Positions 44,753 through 48,799 of a DNA stretch of 48,799 nt are shown piece after piece. A program made the position numbers and the translations under genes. Location of the stretch: NCBI GenBank assembly GCA_000775715.1, contig JRWQ01000022.1, positions 1-48,799 of the forward strand, in the 5' to 3' direction. The notes under the pieces were generated by a model. It saw only the letters and a program-made list of their open reading frames with translations. It was not told the DNA's origin and searched no databases. Source of the DNA: Vibrio tubiashii (GTDB lineage: Bacteria > Pseudomonadota > Gammaproteobacteria > Enterobacterales > Vibrionaceae). The first letter of the stretch is position 1, and each line of letters starts with the position of its first letter.

Positions 44753-44811
44753 GTTTTTGCTAGGAAACTGGGTGCTCAAACAGCGGAAAAATCACCCAAC
44801 CCCTACAGCGC

Positions 44812-44842
44812 AAAAAGGCCGGTGGTTATAAAACCACCAGCC
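44812..44842 (-). terminator. rplL-rpoB attenuator
   Basis: On the minus strand GGCTGGTGGTT pairs with AACCACCGGCC (11 bp, one G-U) across a 4-nt loop, followed by TTTTT. It lies 33 nt after the rplL stop. In E. coli the equivalent passes only part of the transcripts on to rpoBC. Confidence 0.88.
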
Positions 44843-44874
44843 ATTAGCCGTTAGGCTAAGAAACTATGCAATAA

Positions 44875-45243
44875 TTACTTAACAGTAACACTTGCACCAG
44901 CTTCTTCTAGCTGAGCTTTAAGAGCTTCAGCTTCTTCTTTATCTACGCCTTCTTTAAGAGGTGCAGGAGCGCCGTCTACTAGACCTTTAGCTTCTTTAAG
45001 ACCTAGGCCAGTTGCGCCACGTACCGCTTTGATTACAGCAACTTTGTTGCCGCCAGCAGATTCTAGGATTACGTCGAACTCAGTTTGCTCAGCAGCAGCT
45101 TCGCCACCAGCAGCGCCGCCAGCTACAACAGCAGCAGCAGCAGAAACGCCGAATTTCTCTTCCATCGCTTCGATTAGTTCAACAACTTGCATTACAGACA
45201 TTTCTGCAACTGCGTCTAGGATTTGCTCGTTAGTAATAGACAT
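44875..45243 (-). CDS. rplL: 50S ribosomal protein L7/L12
   Basis: L7/L12 (122 residues) forms the multi-copy stalk that recruits translation GTPases. It has the N-terminal dimer domain, the Ala/Gly-rich hinge VVAGGAAGGEAAAE and the C-terminal factor-binding part KVAVIKAVRGATGLGLKEAK. It is 58 nt after rplJ. Confidence 0.98.
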   Translation of the reverse strand: MSITNEQILDAVAEMSVMQVVELIEAMEEKFGVSAAAAVVAGGAAGGEAAAEQTEFDVILESAGGNKVAVIKAVRGATGLGLKEAKGLVDGAPAPLKEGVDKEEAEALKAQLEEAGASVTVK

Positions 45244-45300
45244 AACAATTCTCTTTTAAATCAACAATAAGTTTATTAAGCAACCAGAAAAAAGCAAGGC

Positions 45301-45795
45301 TTAAGCCGCAGCTTCTTGTTTTTGGTCGCGTAGTGCAGCGATAGTACGTACCAGCTTGCCTGCAGAAGCTTCTTTCATGCACATCATTAGGCGTGCGATA
45401 GCTTCGTCGTAAGTTGGTAGTGTCGCTAGTACTTCAGCGTCAGTAAGTGCGCCTTCAAATGCAGCAGCTTTGATCTCGAATTTGTCGTTCTCTTTAGCGA
45501 AGTCTTTGAAAAGACGCGCTGCAGCACCTGGGTGCTCGTTAGAGAATGCGATCAGAGTAGGACCAGTGAAAGTGTCAGTTAGACACTCGTAGTCTGTACC
45601 TTCAACCGCACGACGCATTAGAGTGTTACGAACAACTCGTACGTAAACGCCAGCTTCACGAGCTTGCTTACGTAGAGAAGTCATCGCGCCCACTTCAACG
45701 CCACGAGAATCAGCTACAACTGCAGAAAGTGCACCACTGGCAGCTTCGTTGACTTCAGCAACAATTGCTTTTTTGTCTTGAAGGTTTAAAGCCAT
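45301..45795 (-). CDS. rplJ: 50S ribosomal protein L10
   Basis: L10 (164 residues) anchors the L7/L12 stalk to 23S rRNA and, as L10(L12)4, represses translation of its own mRNA through the leader. The product starts MALNLQDKKAIVAEVNEAAS. I take the ATG at 45795, which gives the family N-terminus and has AGGAGT upstream, not the longer form from 45840. Confidence 0.97.
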   Translation of the reverse strand: MALNLQDKKAIVAEVNEAASGALSAVVADSRGVEVGAMTSLRKQAREAGVYVRVVRNTLMRRAVEGTDYECLTDTFTGPTLIAFSNEHPGAAARLFKDFAKENDKFEIKAAAFEGALTDAEVLATLPTYDEAIARLMMCMKEASAGKLVRTIAALRDQKQEAAA

Positions 45796-46063
45796 CTTGG
45801 ATTTACTCCTGGTTGTCGTTACACCACTCACTATTATCACAACAGTGAGAGCTATTGAGGTGCTTCCCAGAAGAAAGGTAACTATTTACATAGAGCTTTC
45901 TGTCAGTTCGGGCACCATCTACGTAGGAAAATTAAGTCATCATTTGTTAAGCAAAGTCAGACACCTACGGTCTTGGACGGAGACTGGGTCATAATTCACA
46001 ACAAATTCTAATCAGAATTTAATGAACCAAAGTTCAGCCCCAACCACAAATATTAGGCGCGAA
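45796..46063 (-). promoter_or_regulatory. rplJ leader (probable L10 control region)
   Basis: The roughly 270-nt transcribed leader from the promoter at 46064-46091 to rplJ is A/U-rich with several short hairpins (for example TCTCACTGTTGTGATAATAG region pairing CTCACT/AGTGAG). It matches the long L10 leader of E. coli in place and length. The exact L10 site is not identified. Confidence 0.55.
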
Positions 46064-46091
46064 ATTATACACTAACTTCACGCCTAAGCAA
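46064..46091 (-). promoter_or_regulatory. Internal promoter of rplJL-rpoBC
   Basis: The minus strand has -35 TTGCTT (46086-46091), 16-nt spacer and perfect -10 TATAAT (46064-46069), followed by TTCGCGCCT. It begins just after the rplA stop. The 15-nt block from the -10 on is identical to that of the rplK promoter at 47349. Confidence 0.75.
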
Positions 46092-46096
46092 ATATA

Positions 46097-46801
46097 TTAG
46101 TTTGCTTGAGTGTTCAGGCTACCCTGATCAACAGCAACACCAGCACCCATTGTAGTAGAGATGCTAACCTTCTGCAGGAATGTACCCTTAGCAGAAGACG
46201 GCTTAGCTTTCTTCAGAGCAACTAGAAGTGCTTCTAGGTTCTCTTTGATCTGCTCAGCAGAGAAGTTTGCTTTACCGATAGTAGTATGGATGATGCCGTT
46301 CTTGTCGTTACGGTAACGAACCTGACCAGCTTTAGCGTTCTTAACTGCTTCAGCAACGTTAGGAGTTACAGTACCAACTTTAGGGTTTGGCATAAGACCG
46401 CGAGGACCTAGGATAGTACCTAGTTGACCTACAACGCGCATTGCATCTGGAGAAGCAACAACTACGTCGAAGTTCATTTCGCCTTTCTTAACTTGCTCAG
46501 CAAGATCTTCCATACCTACGATGTCTGCGCCAGCTTCTTTAGCTGCTTCAGCGTTTGCACCTTGAGTGAACACTGCAACGCGGATTTCGCGGCCAGTACC
46601 GTGAGGTAGTACAGTTGCACCACGTACGTTCTGGTCAGATTTACGAGCATCGATGCCTAGGTTAACAGCAACGTCTACAGACTCAACGAATTTAGCAGTT
46701 GCTAGTTCTTGAAGAAGAGCTACAGCTTCGTTGATTTCGTATTCTTTAGTTACGTCAACTTTTTCGCGGATAACGCGCATGCGCTTAGTTAGTTTTGCCA
46801 T
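46097..46801 (-). CDS. rplA: 50S ribosomal protein L1
   Basis: L1 (234 residues) forms the L1 stalk that guides tRNA release from the E site, and represses rplKA translation. It starts MAKLTKRMRVIREKV and contains LGPRGLMPNPKVGTVT, the family signature. It begins 4 nt after rplK. Confidence 0.98.
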   Translation of the reverse strand: MAKLTKRMRVIREKVDVTKEYEINEAVALLQELATAKFVESVDVAVNLGIDARKSDQNVRGATVLPHGTGREIRVAVFTQGANAEAAKEAGADIVGMEDLAEQVKKGEMNFDVVVASPDAMRVVGQLGTILGPRGLMPNPKVGTVTPNVAEAVKNAKAGQVRYRNDKNGIIHTTIGKANFSAEQIKENLEALLVALKKAKPSSAKGTFLQKVSISTTMGAGVAVDQGSLNTQAN

Positions 46802-46805
46802 GATC

Positions 46806-47234
46806 TTAACCCTCTACCACTAGGCCCATTGAACGAGCAGTACCAGCGATAGAACGCTTCATTGCTTCGATGTCAGCACCAGTCATATCTGCAGCTTTAG
46901 TTTCTGCGATTTCCTGAAGCTGAGCGTCAGTTACAGTACCCACTTTCTCAGTGTTTGGACGACCTGAACCAGACTTAACGCCAGCCGCTTTCTTAAGAAG
47001 AACTGCAGCAGGTGGAGTCTTAGTTACGAACGTGAAAGAACGGTCGTTGTATACTGTGATAACAACTGGAGTTGGTAGACCTTTCTCAACAGATTCTGTT
47101 TTTGCGTTAAACGCTTTACAGAATTCCATGATGTTCACACCGTGTTGACCTAGAGCAGGACCAACCGGTGGACTCGGGTTCGCCATACCAGCAGCAACTT
47201 GTAGCTTGATGTAAGCTTCAACTTTCTTAGCCAT
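46806..47234 (-). CDS. rplK: 50S ribosomal protein L11
   Basis: L11 (142 residues) sits at the GTPase centre and is needed for RelA activation. The product starts MAKKVEAYIKLQVAAGMANP and includes PPVGPALGQHGVNIMEFCKAFN. I use the ATG at 47234; the longer form from 47258 adds residues not found in the family. The leader GGGGAGCTGATCAGCC (near 47265-47282) is a possible L1 repressor site. Confidence 0.97.
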   Translation of the reverse strand: MAKKVEAYIKLQVAAGMANPSPPVGPALGQHGVNIMEFCKAFNAKTESVEKGLPTPVVITVYNDRSFTFVTKTPPAAVLLKKAAGVKSGSGRPNTEKVGTVTDAQLQEIAETKAADMTGADIEAMKRSIAGTARSMGLVVEG

Positions 47235-47348
47235 GATAATTCCTAATTTTGGGTACAAACGCTAATCGGCTGATCAGCTCCCCGTTGATATAAATTCTTT
47301 TTATTTCGGCTCAATACTCATGCACAAGCCAAAATAATAAGGCGCGAA

Positions 47349-47377
47349 ATTATAGTCATAATCCGCGCCTTATACAA
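47349..47377 (-). promoter_or_regulatory. rplK promoter
   Basis: Minus strand: -35 TTGTAT (47372-47377), 17-nt spacer and perfect -10 TATAAT (47349-47354), then TTCGCGCCT. It lies 115 nt before rplK. The GC-rich discriminator fits stringent control. Confidence 0.78.
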
Positions 47378-47417
47378 CCCTAAAAAGGTGATTTTTTATA
47401 CTCTGAAAAACAGAGTC

Positions 47418-47966
47418 TTAGTCAAGTTTTTCAACCTGACCAAATTCAAGCTCAACTGGTGTTGCACGACCAAAGATCGATACAGACACTTTAACTCGGC
47501 TCTTATCGTAATCCACTTCTTCAACGGTACCGTTGAAGTCAGCAAATGGACCGTCAGTAACACGAACCACTTCACCCGCTTCGTACATAGTACGTGGACG
47601 AGGTGCTTCGCTTGCTTTCTCAAGACGGTTAAGAATCGCATCAGCTTCTTTATCAGTGATAGGAGCTGGACGGTCAGAGGTACCGCCAATGAAGCCCATG
47701 ACACGCGGCACACTGCGTACTAAGTGCCATGATTCATCGTTCATGATCATCTGAACTAGGACGTAACCTGGGAAGAACTTGCGCTCAGACTTACGACGCT
47801 GACCTGCACGCATTTCCACTACTTCTTCAGTAGGGACTAGAACTTCACCAAACAGCTCTTCCATGCTGTGCATTTTAATATGCTCACGAAGAGATTGGGC
47901 TACACGGCCTTCAAATCCAGAGAAGGCTTGAACCACATACCAGCGTTTTTTTGGAGCTTCACTCAT
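47418..47966 (-). CDS. nusG: Transcription termination/antitermination factor NusG
   Basis: NusG (182 residues) binds RNA polymerase through its NGN domain and links it to Rho or to the ribosome (S10) through the KOW domain. It starts MSEAPKKRWYVVQAFSGFE and has FPGYVLVQMIMNDESWHLVR and the KOW EVVRVTDGPFADFNGTVEEV. It follows secE by 13 nt. Confidence 0.98.
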   Translation of the reverse strand: MSEAPKKRWYVVQAFSGFEGRVAQSLREHIKMHSMEELFGEVLVPTEEVVEMRAGQRRKSERKFFPGYVLVQMIMNDESWHLVRSVPRVMGFIGGTSDRPAPITDKEADAILNRLEKASEAPRPRTMYEAGEVVRVTDGPFADFNGTVEEVDYDKSRVKVSVSIFGRATPVELEFGQVEKLD

Positions 47967-47979
47967 GAATTAAAACCCT

Positions 47980-48360
47980 CTATACCCCAGTTGCTAGAGC
48001 GACAAGACGAACCATAATTCCGTCGATGCCCCAAAGCACTAGAGCCATTACAATACTTACAGCTAAAACGATAAAAGTAGTTTGCATAGTTTCTTGGCGT
48101 GTAGGCCAAACAACTTTACGTACTTCCATACGTGACTCTTTTGCAAACTCAATCGCAGCTTTACCTTTAGTTGTTGTAGCAGCAACACCAAGTGCAGCAG
48201 CAATCAGTACAACAACACCTGCAGCGCGAATCACTACAGACATTTCACCATACAGGTAATTACCCACAACAGCGGCAGCTAACAGAACAAAAGTGACAAT
48301 CCACTTGAAGATATCTGCGCCATTTGAGCTATCAGGAGTTTCAGCATTATTTGCTTTCAT
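47980..48360 (-). CDS. secE: Preprotein translocase subunit SecE
   Basis: SecE (126 residues) is the essential small partner of SecY. Three hydrophobic segments (about 17-35, 43-62, 92-115) and the conserved RMEVRKVVWPTRQETMQTT on the cytoplasmic side are present. I use the ATG at 48360, with AGG upstream; the longer form from 48399 adds a non-family N-terminus. Confidence 0.96.
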   Translation of the reverse strand: MKANNAETPDSSNGADIFKWIVTFVLLAAAVVGNYLYGEMSVVIRAAGVVVLIAAALGVAATTTKGKAAIEFAKESRMEVRKVVWPTRQETMQTTFIVLAVSIVMALVLWGIDGIMVRLVALATGV

Positions 48361-48634
48361 AAAACCAACCTGTCTAAGTCTTAATATAGACGACAACAAC
48401 CCCGCTGTTGCAGGGCAAATCCATGAAACGACAATTTTAAAAAATTGACGTACTCTTTTTATTGACTGAGACGCAACACCTCAACCAAAAATCCTGCTCA
48501 ATGCCATATTGAATAAGAAAACAACAGACATTTTATATAGTGCAGAAAAAGGGCATCAAATGATGCCCTTTTTGCTACTGGTTCGTCAAATCTTATTCAA
48601 AGATTTTCCGAAGTCTTTAGCTAATTCGTAAGAA
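48361..48634 (-). other. secE leader and tuf 3' gap
   Basis: This 274-nt gap holds the tuf terminator (48546-48573). A tRNA-Trp gene, found here in some relatives, is not present. A CAATTTT/AAAATTG inverted repeat lies near 48433-48448. A secE promoter must lie here, but no clear -10/-35 pair stands out. Confidence 0.5.
48546..48573. terminator. Terminator after tuf (right copy)
   Basis: AAAAAGGGCATCA-AA-TGATGCCCTTTTT is a perfect 13-bp stem, symmetrical so that it can act on both strands. It lies 62 nt after the tuf stop. Confidence 0.92.
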
Positions 48635-48799
48635 TTAGTCGAAGATCTTAGCAACAACACCAGCACCAACTGTACGGCCACCTTCGCGGATTGCGAAACG
48701 TAGACCTTCGTCCATCGCGATTGGAGCGATTAGTTCAACAGTCATCTTGATGTTATCGCCTGGCATTACCATCTCTACTCCTTCTGGTAGCTCGATGTT
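48635..48799 (-). CDS. tuf: Elongation factor Tu, C-terminal part (cut by window edge)
   Basis: The last 54 codons read NIELPEGVEMVMPGDNIKMT and end REGGRTVGAGVVAKIFD, the EF-Tu C-terminus. This is a second tuf gene, upstream of secE-nusG-rplKAJL-rpoBC, as tufB is in E. coli. It has the same orientation as the copy at the left edge. Confidence 0.97.
   Translation of the reverse strand, partial: NIELPEGVEMVMPGDNIKMTVELIAPIAMDEGLRFAIREGGRTVGAGVVAKIFD

Noticed and set aside
48361..48634. tRNA-Trp gene between tuf and secE
   Set aside because: Looked for because it occurs here in some relatives; no acceptor stem, CCA anticodon loop or T arm is present.

Overview
The window is chromosomal DNA of a gammaproteobacterium, almost certainly a Vibrio (family Vibrionaceae). 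The grounds are the near-Vibrio/E. coli sequences of EF-Tu, EF-G, S12, RpoB/RpoC and Hfq, and a gene order that joins two neighbourhoods which are far apart in E. coli: yheO-tusDCB-rpsL-rpsG-fusA-tuf and hfq-hflX-hflK-hflC. I cannot name the species from sequence alone. Most of the window is conserved housekeeping DNA. I found no prophage, insertion sequence, CRISPR array or toxin-antitoxin pair.

Layout. 1-5431 (minus): the str operon (rpsL, rpsG, fusA, tuf) with its upstream sulfur-relay genes tusDCB and the regulator gene yheO. 5616-7754: fkpA, encoded here as a lipoprotein, then divergently a WD40 lipoprotein gene and slyX. 7772-17111 (minus): tsaE-amiB-mutL-miaA-hfq-hflX-hflK-hflC-yjeT, covering tRNA modification, cell-wall splitting, mismatch repair, RNA chaperoning and control of the FtsH protease. 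17301-18413: queG. 18414-19027: a non-coding stretch with two inverted perfect DnaA boxes and a perfect IHF consensus, at the place where E. coli carries datA. 19028-19805: a tRNA operon (Gly and fMet alternating, with one broken Gly copy). 20047-23508: an unknown lipoprotein, orn, rsgA and psd. 23676-28203: three less conserved genes (SLC13-type transporter, chemoreceptor, EamA transporter). 28441-31262: gpmI and envC. 31403-35967: a DHH phosphoesterase, a TetR regulator, hemE, nudC and rsd. 36335-48360 (minus): rpoC, rpoB, rplL, rplJ, rplA, rplK, nusG, secE. The right edge holds the 3' end of a second tuf gene.

How it fits together. Both ends are tuf genes in the same orientation, and most of the DNA between serves translation and transcription. 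Promoters of the str, tuf, rplK, rplJ and tRNA units share a GC-rich stretch just after the -10 box, as expected for growth-rate and stringent control. AmiB and its likely activator EnvC are both here. The anti-sigma gene rsd converges on rpoC.

Points that repay a second look: a datA-like locus beside queG; a probable small RNA with an orphan intrinsic terminator between hemE and nudC (about 34433-34500); sixteen perfect 7-bp repeats starting inside the rsd stop codon; a set of mini-hairpins with GNA loops next to them; a tRNA-Gly copy with a rebuilt T arm; and nested palindromes between rpsG and fusA.
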